DNA of 64,000 nucleotides from Paulinella micropora. Taxonomy: Eukaryota; Cercozoa; Imbricatea; Euglyphida; Paulinellidae. This document shows, one piece after another, positions 51,082 to 62,835 of the stretch. The notes under the pieces are model-generated. The model was given only the letters and a program-made list of their open reading frames with translations, ran no database searches and was not told where the DNA came from. The DNA lies in NCBI GenBank assembly GCA_019918135.1, contig WBZZ01002624.1, positions 52,501-116,500 on the forward strand, in the 5' to 3' direction. Numbering within the stretch: position 1 is the stretch's first letter; every line of letters begins with the position of its first letter. A program made the position numbers and the translations under genes.

Positions 51082-51903
51082 ATGCTTAAAATAAACAATG
51101 TCAAGGTGAAACCTGTGAAGCAGGATGGAAACGGAGATAAACAGGCGAAAGGTTATAAATTATTTAACGAACCTTACGCAAATATATTTCTACTTGCCCG
51201 TAAGAAGAGCGGTAAGACGACAGCACTCTTTGAAATACTGAAACGGACTACAGACAGAAAAACCCGCATTGTCATTATTGCTTCAACGATACACAAGGAC
51301 TACATTTATAAAGCAATGGTAAAGCACTTTAAGAACAGAGGAAACCCGATGGCGATATATACCTTTCTTAAATCAGATGGTGTAAATGTTATTGATTATG
51401 AGTTAGACAAACTGAACAGACATGACGAGCAACACGAAGGAGAAGTAAAACATGACAAAGAAGAAATAGAGAAGCCACAATTTCTTTATTTCGGAAAAGA
51501 AGAAAAAAAGAAACAGAGCGCCGCGGAGGCGAAAGAAAGGCCAAGTAAGTATATTTCTCCAGAGGTAGTTTTTGTTTTGGACGATTTAGGAAGTGGATTA
51601 AGAGACAAGTCCATAAGTGATTTGTTAAAAAAGAACAGACACTATAAATCAAAAGTGATTATGTCAAGCCAGTATTTAAACGACCTACGGACAGAAGCCA
51701 TTAAGCAGTTAGATTATCTATTAATCTTTCCGGGTCAATCTCAGGACAAAATGGAACTCGTGTATAAACACTTGGACTTATCTTTTGACTTTGATTACTT
51801 TCTTCAAAAGTATCACGAGGCTACAAAGGAGAGATTTAATTTTCTTTATGTCTCAAGTGTTGATGATGAGTTAAGAAAAAATTTCTCACAAAGATTTAAA
51901 TAA
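51082..51903 (+). CDS. DNA packaging ATPase (B2)
   Basis: 273 residues, identical protein to 29209-30030. Confidence 0.88.
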   Translation: MLKINNVKVKPVKQDGNGDKQAKGYKLFNEPYANIFLLARKKSGKTTALFEILKRTTDRKTRIVIIASTIHKDYIYKAMVKHFKNRGNPMAIYTFLKSDGVNVIDYELDKLNRHDEQHEGEVKHDKEEIEKPQFLYFGKEEKKKQSAAEAKERPSKYISPEVVFVLDDLGSGLRDKSISDLLKKNRHYKSKVIMSSQYLNDLRTEAIKQLDYLLIFPGQSQDKMELVYKHLDLSFDFDYFLQKYHEATKERFNFLYVSSVDDELRKNFSQRFK

Positions 51904-51941
51904 TATTTTTAGAATTAATAAATATTTTTTTTCATAGTATA

Positions 51942-52268
51942 ATGGTAGTTAAAACAACTCGTGTTGAAGTCATTCCAACAATCGGCAAACGAACTATTAA
52001 CTCAAGCACAAACATGGCTGGAGGCAAAAAGAAGACTGGTCGCAAGAAGAAGCAAGGAGGCAAGGGACAGGCTGGCGGTAAAATTAACTGGCAAAAAGTT
52101 GGCAAAACCGCAATGGCCGTTGATAAATTTCTTCGCGGTAATAAGTTAATCTCAAGGACTGCGGGAGCATTAAGTAGTGTCGGGGTTCCTTACGCTGGTA
52201 GTGTTGGTGCTGTAGCATCAAGACTGGGGTATGGTAAGCAGAGAGGACGCGGCGCCTTGAAGTTCTAA
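51942..52268 (+). CDS. Small basic core-like protein (B2)
   Basis: 108 residues, identical to 30069-30395, including the N-M-A-G-G-K site. Confidence 0.65.
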   Translation: MVVKTTRVEVIPTIGKRTINSSTNMAGGKKKTGRKKKQGGKGQAGGKINWQKVGKTAMAVDKFLRGNKLISRTAGALSSVGVPYAGSVGAVASRLGYGKQRGRGALKF

Positions 52269-52316
52269 AAAAAAATAATATGATATAACACAGAAGTATT
52301 TTTTTGTTGATATACA

Positions 52317-53612
52317 ATGGTCGCTAAGACTAAAAATGTGAAAAGGGCAAAAGTCCGTCCGCCGCGGGTTTATAGAAATAAAAGCGGGAAGCCGTATATT
52401 ATCCAGAAGGGTAAAAAATATTATCTTAATTTTGGTAAAAAGACAAATGATATGAGCACACTTCAAATTGTTAAACTTTTTATGAAATACTTAAGCAGAC
52501 CAAAATCAAAGCGAGCACCTAAGCGAAAAGAAGACTTAAGAAAAGTCCAGAGTTTGTCGGAGATTGAGCAAAATACTAGAACCGCCATTAATGACCACTT
52601 AGACAAACTCAGAAAGGAGAAATACGAAAAGATTGATGAGATTGACCAAAAAGAGAAAAAAGCACGAGTTGATGCTGAAGAAGAAAAGAAGAGGCAAGAA
52701 AGAAAAGACATAGCAGATGCTAAGGAAAGGCAGGATGAGTTAGCAAGGATACACCGCAATGAACTATCCGATATCAAGCAACGACAAGAAAAAAAAGCCA
52801 GAGAACTAAGAAGGGAGCAAAAACTCATAGATGATGTAAAATATGAAGAAGATAGAAAAAATAGGATACAAGCATTACCACCGCCACCACAATATCAATA
52901 TATTATGCCACCACAGCAGGGGCAACCACAAGCACCGCCATTAGGAGCACCACAACAAGCACCGCCATTAGGAGCACCACCACAAGCACCGCCATTACCT
53001 AATTTAGGATATGAAACACCATTGAAAACGAAAGAGCAATATGAGGAAGAAAAAAAGCAAAAGCAGAAAGATATTGAAACACTGAAATTAGCGGGATATA
53101 CATATAAATTCATTAAAAAGATGAGTCTCAAAGACTTACAAAAAGCCAGTCAAGATATTCAGATGGCTATAGCCACAGCAACGACTTTAGAAGAACAGAA
53201 AAAATTAGCAGAAGAATATAAAGAAAAACTTGAAAAGGAAAAAAAGAAAGCGGAAGAAAGTGGTAAGCATCTTGAAAATTTACAAATTAATCAATTTTTA
53301 ATCTCTGCATTTTCAAAAACTTATCACCCAAACATTACTATAAAAGAGTTAGCACAGGCTTTAAAAAAGAGACTAGATAGTGATGGACATAAAAAATTAA
53401 ATTACAAAGACACTTCAAAGTGGATTATTGACATGATTAAAAGGTTTAATATTGATGTTGGAAATGAAAAGGAAAACGTAAAAAGAAAAGTAGCGGATTA
53501 TGCTAGATATGAAGAGTATATGGGTATTAATGAGCAAAAAGGTAGTGGAGCGAAGACATTAGAAGAATTAATTGATAAAGTATTTTCAATAGCGAAAATA
53601 AAAAATATTTAA
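52317..53612 (+). CDS. Basic/coiled-coil/Pro-rich virion-type protein, whole
   Basis: 431 residues. About 1-60: basic module with V-R-P-P-R-V-Y-R-N-K-S-G-K-P-Y and F-G-K-K-T-N-D-M-S-T-L-Q-I. About 70-185: long Lys/Glu/Arg coiled coil. About 187-235: Pro-rich linker with a 27-base repeat (A-P-P-L-G-A-P-Q-Q, A-P-P-L-G-A-P-P-Q, A-P-P-L-P). About 240-330: second coiled coil. The C-terminal 100 residues look globular (I-T-I-K-E-L-A-Q-A-L-K-K-R). Next to the protease and core protein in both elements; an internal scaffold or DNA-associated virion protein is likely. No family recognised. Confidence 0.65.
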   Translation: MVAKTKNVKRAKVRPPRVYRNKSGKPYIIQKGKKYYLNFGKKTNDMSTLQIVKLFMKYLSRPKSKRAPKRKEDLRKVQSLSEIEQNTRTAINDHLDKLRKEKYEKIDEIDQKEKKARVDAEEEKKRQERKDIADAKERQDELARIHRNELSDIKQRQEKKARELRREQKLIDDVKYEEDRKNRIQALPPPPQYQYIMPPQQGQPQAPPLGAPQQAPPLGAPPQAPPLPNLGYETPLKTKEQYEEEKKQKQKDIETLKLAGYTYKFIKKMSLKDLQKASQDIQMAIATATTLEEQKKLAEEYKEKLEKEKKKAEESGKHLENLQINQFLISAFSKTYHPNITIKELAQALKKRLDSDGHKKLNYKDTSKWIIDMIKRFNIDVGNEKENVKRKVADYARYEEYMGINEQKGSGAKTLEELIDKVFSIAKIKNI

Positions 53613-53635
53613 TCCGCAAAGATTGGAAACACACA

Positions 53636-54423
53636 ATGAATAAAAAGGACTTTGTAAAAACTCTAACTAGCAAAATGACGATATACCCAAATGTTGATAA
53701 ACAAGTTTCAAATGATTTAAATGTTGATGAAGGTATGCCCCAACCGCTACCCCGAGTGTAGCGGAGACACCGCTACCACAGCCATTAGAGACACAACCAC
53801 AGCAACCAGAGCCAGAGGAGGGAATTTCACCCCCTACCATACCCCCGAGCGTCGCGGAGACGCCACAACCACAGCAACCTGAGCCAGACAAAACACAGCC
53901 AGAGCCACCAGACGAACAACAGGGTGAGGGGCGGGGACTAATGACTTATGAAATAGACGACATAATGAAAAAATATGGATGGTATCTCGGAGCAATAGCC
54001 AGTGATGAAATCTATAAGTTGAAGCCCGGAAGCAGAAAGCGATACGGATTTATTATGAATTTGGACAATCACAAACAAGCGGGGTCTCATTGGATTGCAA
54101 TATGGGTAAGTCTGGATAAAGACAGGAGTGTTGAAGTGTATGACCCTTTGGCTGAATATCAACCGACTGAAGACTTTCAACAACAAATGAAACAACTAAT
54201 AGATAAAAGCCACCCAGATAGTTATTTATTGATGAAGGTCAATCAAGTAAAACAACAATCTGATACGAGCGACACATGTGGATGGCACTCAATGCGGTTT
54301 CTTTTAGAGCGAGCAAAAGGAGTGCGATTTAAATTTGCTAGTGGCTATACAGACTTAAAAGAAGACGAAGCGGAAAAATTGAAAGCACAGAATGGTTATG
54401 GTAATTTTGATACATACATTTGA
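53636..54423 (+). pseudogene. Adenovirus-like protease (B2), broken
   Basis: Copy of 31765-32556. The catalytic domain is retained; interrupted about once upstream of it in the low-complexity part. Confidence 0.85.
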
Positions 54424-54452
54424 TATTTTCTAATATATAGATTTTTGAGGTT

Positions 54453-54480
54453 GTAGGTGGTTTTTATAAAAAGCACCTAC
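54453..54480 (+). promoter_or_regulatory. Hairpin abutting the minor capsid start (B2)
   Basis: Same near-palindrome as 32586-32613. Confidence 0.5.
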
Positions 54481-54481
54481 G

Positions 54482-55294
54482 ATGGAGTACAAGGGAGGAA
54501 GAAGTTCGGGTATATACTACATAAATAGTACAAATAGAATAACGGGAACAGACAGCGACTTTACACACGAAGTCAATATGAAGGGGCTAGACAATCCAAC
54601 TCACTGCAAAATTCTTCATATTTATGTGCCGAAATCGTATTACTCTGTGGCTTCACCATATAATACTTTTACATTATCCGAAGACGGGTATGAGGCTTTA
54701 ATTACAATACCTGAAGGAAACTACACAATGAACAACTTAAAAAATAAACTATCTGAGATATTGACGGCAGACAGCCCGAATGACTATACTTATGTTGTCT
54801 CAAGCAACAATACAAACACGGAAGCGGAGGATGGCAAATTAACATTCAGTGTGTCAAATAACGGAGGTATTCAACCGCGGTTTATATTTGATGCTGATAC
54901 ACGTATTCATGAGGTAATGGGTTTTGATAGAAATTCAACATATTTCTTTGCTAATGATTTTATTAAATCTCCAAATGTAATTATTTTAACTGGTGAAAAA
55001 ACTTTGTATCTTCAATCGGATTTGGTGAATGAAGGTGATAATAATGTGCTACAAGAAATATACACAGCCAACGAAATTCCTTTCGGCTCTGTCATTTATG
55101 ATGGAAGCGGGTCTGAGTATGGTAAAACATTGTCCGCTAATTCAAACAATGTATTCAGGTTTTACTTGACAGACGAAAATGACCAAGCGATTAATCTTAA
55201 TGGTTTGGGTATCGTTATGACATTATTGGTTTATCGTGAAACTAATTATTTTAGTTTATTTAATTCATTCTTCAATTTGTTAAAGGCGAGGTAA
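54482..55294 (+). CDS. Minor capsid (penton-type) protein (B2)
   Basis: 270 residues, one residue differs from 32615-33427. Confidence 0.85.
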   Translation: MEYKGGRSSGIYYINSTNRITGTDSDFTHEVNMKGLDNPTHCKILHIYVPKSYYSVASPYNTFTLSEDGYEALITIPEGNYTMNNLKNKLSEILTADSPNDYTYVVSSNNTNTEAEDGKLTFSVSNNGGIQPRFIFDADTRIHEVMGFDRNSTYFFANDFIKSPNVIILTGEKTLYLQSDLVNEGDNNVLQEIYTANEIPFGSVIYDGSGSEYGKTLSANSNNVFRFYLTDENDQAINLNGLGIVMTLLVYRETNYFSLFNSFFNLLKAR

Positions 55295-55330
55295 TTTAAT
55301 TTAAATATAAGATATAATATATGAATAAAT

Positions 55331-55984
55331 ATGACAGAAAGATATAAAAAAGGAAAAATTTATCGTATTGTATCTAGCGAGGGAAAACAATACATAGGAA
55401 GTACTTGTGTTCCTTTATCAAAGCGATTTTTTGAACATAAGAGTAAAGCCAAGACAAGACTAAGCACTCCGCTGTTTAAATACTTCAATAATATAGGATG
55501 GGAACATGCTTGTATAGTGCTTGTTGAAGAATACCCATGCGATAATAAAGAGCAATTGTTATCAAGAGAGCAACATTGGATTGAGCAATTAAAACCAGAA
55601 TTAAATAGTTATGATGCCGATGGCGAATGCGAACATGGAAAATATAAATATTATTGTGTTTTGTGTAAAGGAAAAGGAATATGTGAGCATTCAAAGAGAG
55701 AGGAAAGGTGTGTTGAATGTAAGGAAACTCAAATATGTATCCACGACAAAATAAAGTCAAGATGTGTTGAATGTAAAGGAAATAGTATATGTATCCACCA
55801 AAAAAGGAAAGATATATGTAAAGAATGTAAGACGAACAACTTTTGCGAACACAACAAACAAAAAGGACATTGTGCGGAATGTGGTGCATGGCGATGTGAA
55901 ACTTGTAATATAAAACTTAGTAGTAAGCAAAGTTTTCATAATCATATTACTTCAAAAAGGCACATTAATAAGATTGATGAATAA
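55331..55984 (+). CDS. GIY-YIG nuclease with Cys/His repeat tail (B2)
   Basis: 217 residues, identical to 33464-34117. Confidence 0.8.
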   Translation: MTERYKKGKIYRIVSSEGKQYIGSTCVPLSKRFFEHKSKAKTRLSTPLFKYFNNIGWEHACIVLVEEYPCDNKEQLLSREQHWIEQLKPELNSYDADGECEHGKYKYYCVLCKGKGICEHSKREERCVECKETQICIHDKIKSRCVECKGNSICIHQKRKDICKECKTNNFCEHNKQKGHCAECGAWRCETCNIKLSSKQSFHNHITSKRHINKIDE

Positions 55985-56079
55985 TCAATAATTATTTTAG
56001 AATTATTTATTTTTTTCTATAAATATATTCTCGTGAATTAGTTAATCTACGCTACTTCAAAAAAAAAACAAAAGCAAAA

Positions 56080-57585
56080 ATGCCAGTAATGTATGGTGGT
56101 GAGTTGATCCATCAGACTAAGGAACTGTTGTCAGGAAAGTATGAATTAAATAAACTTACCAGCCGTGAAGGGTCGGCAAATGTGAATCTCACTACTGCTG
56201 GAGGTCTGGAAAGCACATTTGAAATTCCTACCCGTCCTTTGAACCTTGCGAGGTCTGTGTTGCGATTTACTTACACACCAACAGGCAATGGTGCTAATAC
56301 ATACAATCGTATTTTTATGGATTGTCTGTCTATGATTAAAACGATTGAACTTCGTAGCCGAAGCGGGCAGTATCTGTGTAATCTTCAACATGTTGGAAAT
56401 TACACTAAGATGATTTGGAAACCTGAGATTAGTTTTGAAAAATTTAAGGCCTTGGAAAATCACGGAGACTATGATACCGCGACAGAAGGCAAAACTGGCT
56501 CTGGTGCGATGCTTCAAAAGTGTAATGTTGGAAAGATTGTTGTAGGAAGTAGAACTGAAAAGAAGGCAATTGGCGATGCTGTTGATACTGCTGGACTCAT
56601 AACAGCAGTTAATAATTACTATAAAGTCCCGAGTGTGAATGCTCGGCGTTTTAACGACAGCGCGACTGCTACAAGCGGTGCGGGAAATTACAACCTTGTT
56701 AATGTAGATTATGATGAGGCGAAGTATGTTGAAGGTGGTAGTAATAATGGTGCAGACCCTGTTATCAGTGTTAAACCTCCTTTGGGAATGCTATTTGGAA
56801 CAATTTTTGAACTGGATAAGACAACCGGTTTCAATGAAATTTTGGATATGCGTATTGTGTGGGAGGCAACCAATCGTACTTTCTTCTATGGAACTGATGT
56901 TAGTGCTATCTCTGCTGGTGCTGCAGCAAATGCTGTTGGTGCTACTATTTCTGATTTGAATTTGTTTCTCGCCGTGGAAACTGATCCTAATGTTATTCTT
57001 GGTGTCCAACAGAAAATCGCTGGTGAAGGCTTTCCTTTTAAGATTGAATATCCCATTGCTTGGAAACAAAATCTTCAAACAGGACAGCAAAATTTTGTCA
57101 TAAAGATGAACCGCTCACAGGGTGAAAGAATTCGTCGTATTTATACTTCCGCTTTCAACAATACTGAGACTTCTTACACTGCTTTTGATAATGATAATAG
57201 AACTGATGGTGTTGCAGCCCCAAATACTGCTTCAAAGAAAATTAAGACGTACTACACAACCCTTGATGGAACTCGTCTTCAACAATTTGATGTTGATACT
57301 TTGAAGAATGAGGATTATATGCTTTTGAAAAATAAATTAAAGGGGAGTGCCATTTTGAATTCAAATGTGTATCACTATAACTGGTTTCATGTTGATTCCT
57401 TTGATAATAACCGCCCGCTGTGCGATAAGGATACCGACGGCTATGAGGTAAGCGGTCTGAGCCTTGACACTGAGAGACGATATGAATTCTCTTCAACCAC
57501 TGCGGGAAACAATCTCAATCACTACACATTTGCAATTCTTCAACGAAGTGTGCTTGTGAAGGGGATTGAAATTTTGATGAGTTAG
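56080..57585 (+). CDS. mcp: Major capsid protein (B2)
   Basis: 501 residues, whole; one residue differs from 34213-35718. Confidence 0.85.
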   Translation: MPVMYGGELIHQTKELLSGKYELNKLTSREGSANVNLTTAGGLESTFEIPTRPLNLARSVLRFTYTPTGNGANTYNRIFMDCLSMIKTIELRSRSGQYLCNLQHVGNYTKMIWKPEISFEKFKALENHGDYDTATEGKTGSGAMLQKCNVGKIVVGSRTEKKAIGDAVDTAGLITAVNNYYKVPSVNARRFNDSATATSGAGNYNLVNVDYDEAKYVEGGSNNGADPVISVKPPLGMLFGTIFELDKTTGFNEILDMRIVWEATNRTFFYGTDVSAISAGAAANAVGATISDLNLFLAVETDPNVILGVQQKIAGEGFPFKIEYPIAWKQNLQTGQQNFVIKMNRSQGERIRRIYTSAFNNTETSYTAFDNDNRTDGVAAPNTASKKIKTYYTTLDGTRLQQFDVDTLKNEDYMLLKNKLKGSAILNSNVYHYNWFHVDSFDNNRPLCDKDTDGYEVSGLSLDTERRYEFSSTTAGNNLNHYTFAILQRSVLVKGIEILMS

Positions 57586-57642
57586 AAAAAAGAAATAAAA
57601 AAGAAAAAAGAAATTATTTTTTTTTGTTTATATACACAAGAG

Positions 57643-58891
57643 ATGACTACTCACCAGAGAAACTTAATCGCACAAAATCCAGACGGAGATTTTATAAATG
57701 TCAAAGTTGGATATGATGGTAATATTGAAACCAATAATATGAAAACCGCTTTCGGCGAAGCACTAACAAGCCAACTTACGCCAGTTGTTCAGGAAATTTT
57801 TCCGTACACCATTAATACCCGAATATGGTCATTAACTCAGACAAATGCGAGTGTTTCTTTCAATAGTAATAATATTGGCAGAATTAGCAACTCAAGCAAA
57901 GAATACTTCAACCGCTATCCTAACAAGTAAAAGAAGAATAAAATATCGGACGGGTATGGGTGTTGTTGGTCGCTTTACTGCTATATGGACAACTGATGGC
58001 ACAAAAGACTATTATTCATGTGTAGGAATTGGTGAAAGTGATTTTTCAAATGGTTTTTATTTTTATAAAACTAATGTCGGGATGCGCATTCTACAAGCCA
58101 AAGGAGGGGCAACAACTTATATTCAACAAGCAAACTGGGATGACCCGTGCAATGGAACAAAAGATATGCCTGTTATTGATTGGAGTAAAGGAAATGTATT
58201 CCAAATTCAATTTCAATATTTAGGCTTTGGTGCTATAAGGTTTTCTATTGAAAATCCTACGACAGGCGAATTTCAATTAGTCCATACAATTAAGTATGCA
58301 AATGCCAACACAGGTGTAAGTCTAAGAAACACTACTTTACCATTTACCGCACTAATGAGGAATGATGCTTCTACCGGAATTCAAACTCTTAAAACAGCAA
58401 GTGTTGGATTATTTATTGAAGGAAGTAATACAATAAACACAAGTATAACAAACGAAGTGGAAGGAAGTAAAGCAGCAAACACAACTGAAAGCCCTATTAT
58501 TAGTATCAGGAATAAAGCAACATTTGATGCGGGCGGTGCAAATTTAACAAATTATTCAAATGTTTATCCCACTTTGATAAGTATTACGAATGAAGATACT
58601 AAGTCAAATGTTGTCAGAATGGTATTAAATGGAACACTAACTGGAGCAGGTTTTGCAGATGTTGATTCTAAGTATTCAATTGTAGATACTGACACAAAGG
58701 CGAGTGCTATCGCAAACGGAACGATAATTTTTAAACTATATGTAAATAGTGCTTCAACTCAACAAATCAATCTTAGAAGTTATGATATATACCTATCACC
58801 GAGTGATGTATTGACTTTTACACAGAAGTCTGTCTCTGCTGGTGGAGGAGGAAATGTCAATATTATTGCTAACTTCGTTGAGGATCAGTGA
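57643..58891 (+). pseudogene. Capsid-adjacent structural/fiber-like protein (B2), broken
   Basis: Copy of 35776-37024; interrupted about once. In this copy the true downstream neighbour, a convergent ExoX-C gene, is seen 41 bases away. Confidence 0.5.
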
Positions 58892-58932
58892 TACAGAAAG
58901 CAAAAAAATTAATTGAATAAAATATCAATGAT

Positions 58933-59438
58933 TCAAATAATTTTTTTTATGTCATCCACATTTTGGCACCACTGCTGTTGAACTAACCATTCAAGGTATG
59001 GTTTATCAATTTTGGCTACATCTTCAATGTTTTTGTGTGCATATTTTCCATATTGAAGAACAACATCTTTCTTTAATATACATCCTTCTTCTGTACATTC
59101 TATAGCAGTCTCTTTATCACCTACGGATGTAGCAGTCGCTATTTCTTCTCCTACATTCGCCTTTATTTCCGTGATACCTGTCTCTTTTAAATCACTCGCC
59201 TTAAAAGGAGTGCTCTCTTCTTGCTGACCGAAGGTCGCATCTTCAACTACGTTGGAGTTGTCCGTTATGGTCTCCAATGGAATAACTACTTTAAAATTGT
59301 CGTCGCGGGGTTTGTATTGCTCATAGAAAGAAACAATATCAGGCTTAGTCCATTTAATCGTCGGCTTTTAATAGAAACATCAAGGTTCCATTTTTCAATT
59401 TCATTCAAGTAGTCTTGTTTGGTGATGAGGTCAGTCAT
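58933..59438 (-). pseudogene. Longer ExoX-C-like protein (B2), broken
   Basis: Homologue of 3652-4124. N-terminus M-T-D-L-I-T-K-Q-D-Y-L-N-E-I-E-K-W; C-terminus with Y-G-K-Y-A-H-K-N-I-E-D-V-A-K-I-D-K-P-Y-L-E-W-L. The middle is Glu/Thr-rich with E-C-T-E-E-G-C-I-L-K-K. Interrupted about once or twice. Confidence 0.6.
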
Positions 59439-59465
59439 CTTATATTATTATATTATTATTTTTTA

Positions 59466-59753
59466 TTATAAATATTGTTTTACTTCACTTTTAATGTCAG
59501 TAAATTTATCAAACCACGGCTGTTTCATAACCCATTCAAGGTATGGTTTATCAATAGTTGCAACATCTTGAATTTTCTTACCTTTATACTTACCAAATGG
59601 AAAAGTATCCTTTGGCTTGCCTTCTCTACTTTTTTCAATTGCCTTAATTTCTTCGTCAATCATCTGTTGGACATCTCTTACTGAAAAGAATTCCTTATTC
59701 TTCTCAATTGAAAGTCGTCTAAATTTTTCAGATAGTCTGGTGAGGGTTGTCAT
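59466..59753 (-). CDS. Small ExoX-C-like protein (B2)
   Basis: 95 residues from M-T-T-L-T-R-L, matching start and length of 3334-3621; a longer upstream reading with a Phe-rich start is not supported by A. Contains F-P-F-G-K-Y-K-G-K-K-I-Q-D-V-A and P-Y-L-E-W-V-M-K-Q-P-W-F. Confidence 0.7.
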   Translation of the reverse strand: MTTLTRLSEKFRRLSIEKNKEFFSVRDVQQMIDEEIKAIEKSREGKPKDTFPFGKYKGKKIQDVATIDKPYLEWVMKQPWFDKFTDIKSEVKQYL

Positions 59754-59809
59754 TGGTCTATATAGAGTGGTAAAAAATTTATTGAAAAAAAAATAATTAT
59801 TTATCATCT

Positions 59810-62745
59810 TTATTTTTTAAGAGAGGACACGAAGCCGTAAGGGATACTATCATTTTCGTTGATAAACTCACGCCCGCACCATCTTGTTTTATTAACTACT
59901 TTTACTACATTCTTTTGGTGATGTATGCTAAAGTGATCAATATGTTGTTGTTTGCTGTTTCTGCTAGTATGCATTTTCTTCATTATAAAGTCTCTGGTAT
60001 TAGTTAAACTTTCACCCTTATCCATTAATTCATAAGCGGTTGGATTTAATTTTTTCAAATCCAAACCTTTTCCTCTAAAGTGGAAATGAGTTTTACCTTT
60101 TTCTTCACCTTTTTTTACATACTCCAACATATATAATTTTGGTGCTACCCATATTCCCCTTATTATTTTACAATCTGTTCCAAGGTCATCATCCATTCCG
60201 CCGATTGTTTTATCTCTAAATCTCTTTATCCGTTCAATGTTTCTTACATGACTTTGAATGCTGTCTGTGTCTGTATAATAATAATCTCGGTCGGGGTCGT
60301 TGTCTGGGTTGGCTTCGGTCATATACTTATACATAATTCGTCTGCTGTATGCTAATATGAATGCTCCATAGTGAGTAGATTTTGTAATTCTTTCTTCTTT
60401 TTCTTGCTCATCTCTTGGAATGCCACTGATTAACCATAATTCACCATTAGCCTCTTCAAACTTTTTAATATCAGTTATCACATGTTTAGCCCAGAATTTC
60501 CAATACTCGTGATTTTTTGTTATGTATTTACTCACGGTGTTTATTGGTCTCTGAATGGTCTTACCATATAAAGCATTCATAAATAACTTTGCTAATAAAT
60601 ACTGCGGTGTGCCTTTTTTTGAATTTTGTTTTCGTTTAAATAACTCTAATATGTAATCTTTGAATACTGGTTCGGCTTCTTCCGTGTAATATCCACGAAT
60701 GATTTTGACTTGGTAGCCAAGTTCAATCATATCTTCAATATCTACAGAAGTTAGCCATTGGTCTTTCATATCTCTTAACTCCCATTTTAAACACCCCTTA
60801 CTATCTCTATACGGAACCCGCGGATGTAATATGTTTTTTGGAGATATGTAATCAACATTATATATCCCTAGTTTGCCTTTCATTTCACCTTCACATTCCT
60901 TTATTTCACCAGTCATAAATAGTTTAAGCATCGCCGTTGGATAAAGACTTACAACATCGGCATCGATAAGTTAATCTACAACTTCATCAAACCCAATTTC
61001 ACCATTTATGTATTTTTGATATTGCTCCGAAATAAATCGCCTTTTGCTTGGATAAGTTCTAGCACCATATACAGCCCTTCTAAAATCTTTTTCTTGTTTT
61101 AAATTCGGTAGTTGAATAACATATTTACCATCTATCTTCTTTTTCCATAAATTCCAAGTTAGAGACGAAGTAGATATATAAGCGGTTAAATTAGTTTTAT
61201 GTTCTTCATATATTTGATTGTTTAGTTTGTCGTGTAGTTCCTTTAGTCCCATAACATCTTTTTCTAAGTATGTTAGACATTCCTTTTTCGTTTCATCATC
61301 CATCTCTTCCCATCGTTTCGCCTTGTCATGGTCAAAGCCGCCTTTTAACACATTACATCCCAGTGTTTCAAGGTTCTTTTTTAGACTTCCCTCAGTGTGC
61401 TTACATAAATCCCAGAATTTTATATTTTTATATTCTAATGAGATAATAGCACCATTGTTCATAAGGGTCGCATTTTTTATTCTTCTTTTGATAAATTCTT
61501 TCTGTAATGAGTAATGGTCAAACTTACTACCATTGAAAGCATTAACATATAATTTTGCTTTTGGTTTTCTTTTTGATAAATCATCCGCATATTCAAAAAT
61601 TATATCAAGTAATTTAGGAATACATTCATCACCTGCTACATATTTAAAGCCGATATCCGAAATGGTATAGCCTGCTATGTATGGTGTGTGTAATTCGTAT
61701 TCATTTGTAAAAGTCTCTAAGTCATAATGAAATACTTCATCTTGATTATTATACTTAGCCTCTTCAAATCTAGTAAGTAAAGACCTTACCTGATTTTCTT
61801 TTCCTCTTAATTTAGCCTTTGCATATGAAACTCTTTTATTATTACAAGTGTGCTTATTAAAATAAGTTGAAAAGCAATCTGGACACTTATTTTTGTTTCT
61901 TTTTATGAAACTTATATAATGTCCTTTGAGTAGATAACAAAGCACATCTGCGGTTATTAAAGGGTCTTCAAAATTTTTGAATGTCTGTTTGCTTGTTGCA
62001 TCAGTCAATTCAAAATACTTACCTTCAATACAACATTTTTTTAAGATTTCAAAGCCGACTGATAAAGGTATCGGAGTATTAGGCTCTAGTTTGAATTCAC
62101 TTCTAATGTCATTACATACTTTTTTATTGAGTTTTGATTTACCCTTCATTGGTAAATTTAGTATGTTTTTAACGACATGAAAGAAACAATTATTATCTTT
62201 GCTTCTTGGATTAATATGTATCCCTTCGGGTGTTTTATGTTTTTATCACTTCCTGTATCATTACACCCGCCTCCGTCTTCTTGGATAATTTGAATAGTTA
62301 TATGTTGAATAATTCTTTCATATCCATTCGCGCTGGCTTCAAGATTTTGTTCGTTGTATAGATATATATCACGAAACAACTCATCTATGTCTTTTAACTT
62401 AACTGAGTTAAAAGTTTTCCACTTGTAAAACTTACTATCATCTGCATCTGTTATATACCCAAACTTAACATGAAGACTTGCTTCGTTTGTCAATCCTCTA
62501 TTTTTGGCATCCTTAACTGCTCTCATAATTAATATTTCAATCGTATCCATATCATAGAAGTTAATGTCAAGGTCTTTAGAAGGGTATGTATATCCGTTTA
62601 TACCTCTGTTTTTTATTGGTCTTAGTTCTACAAGTTTTACCTCACGCTTCTTCGCTTCCTGTGTCTTAGTTTCCCTTAAGTTCGCCCTTACCTTCGCTAG
62701 TTCTACATTTTCCTTCGTTGGTCTGGGTGGTAAAGGTGGTGGCAT
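59810..62745 (-). pseudogene. polB: Protein-primed family B DNA polymerase (B2), broken
   Basis: Same organisation as 165-3252: Pro-rich N-terminus, an N-terminal segment with a C-P-D-C ... H-x-C zinc-like motif, exonuclease Y-D-L-E-T-F and N-A-F-N-G-S-K-F-D-H-Y, K-L-F-M-N-A-L-Y-G-K (motif B) and Y-Y-T-D-T-D-S (motif C). Interrupted about two or three times. The start is the ATG at 62745. Confidence 0.9.
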
Positions 62746-62835
62746 CAATACAGATATAAAAATTATAAAAAATAATAATAAATTATCTGTTATAAATATA
62801 TATAATAATTTCTTATATTTAAATAGAAATTCATT

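Larger units (their letters stand above)
37052..58918. repeat. Tandem 21.9-kb segment, unit 2
   Basis: Head-to-tail copy of 15190-37051, 21,867 bases. Gene-by-gene offsets stay between 21,861 and 21,873; the steps coincide with microsatellites and a few small length changes. Confidence 0.95.
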
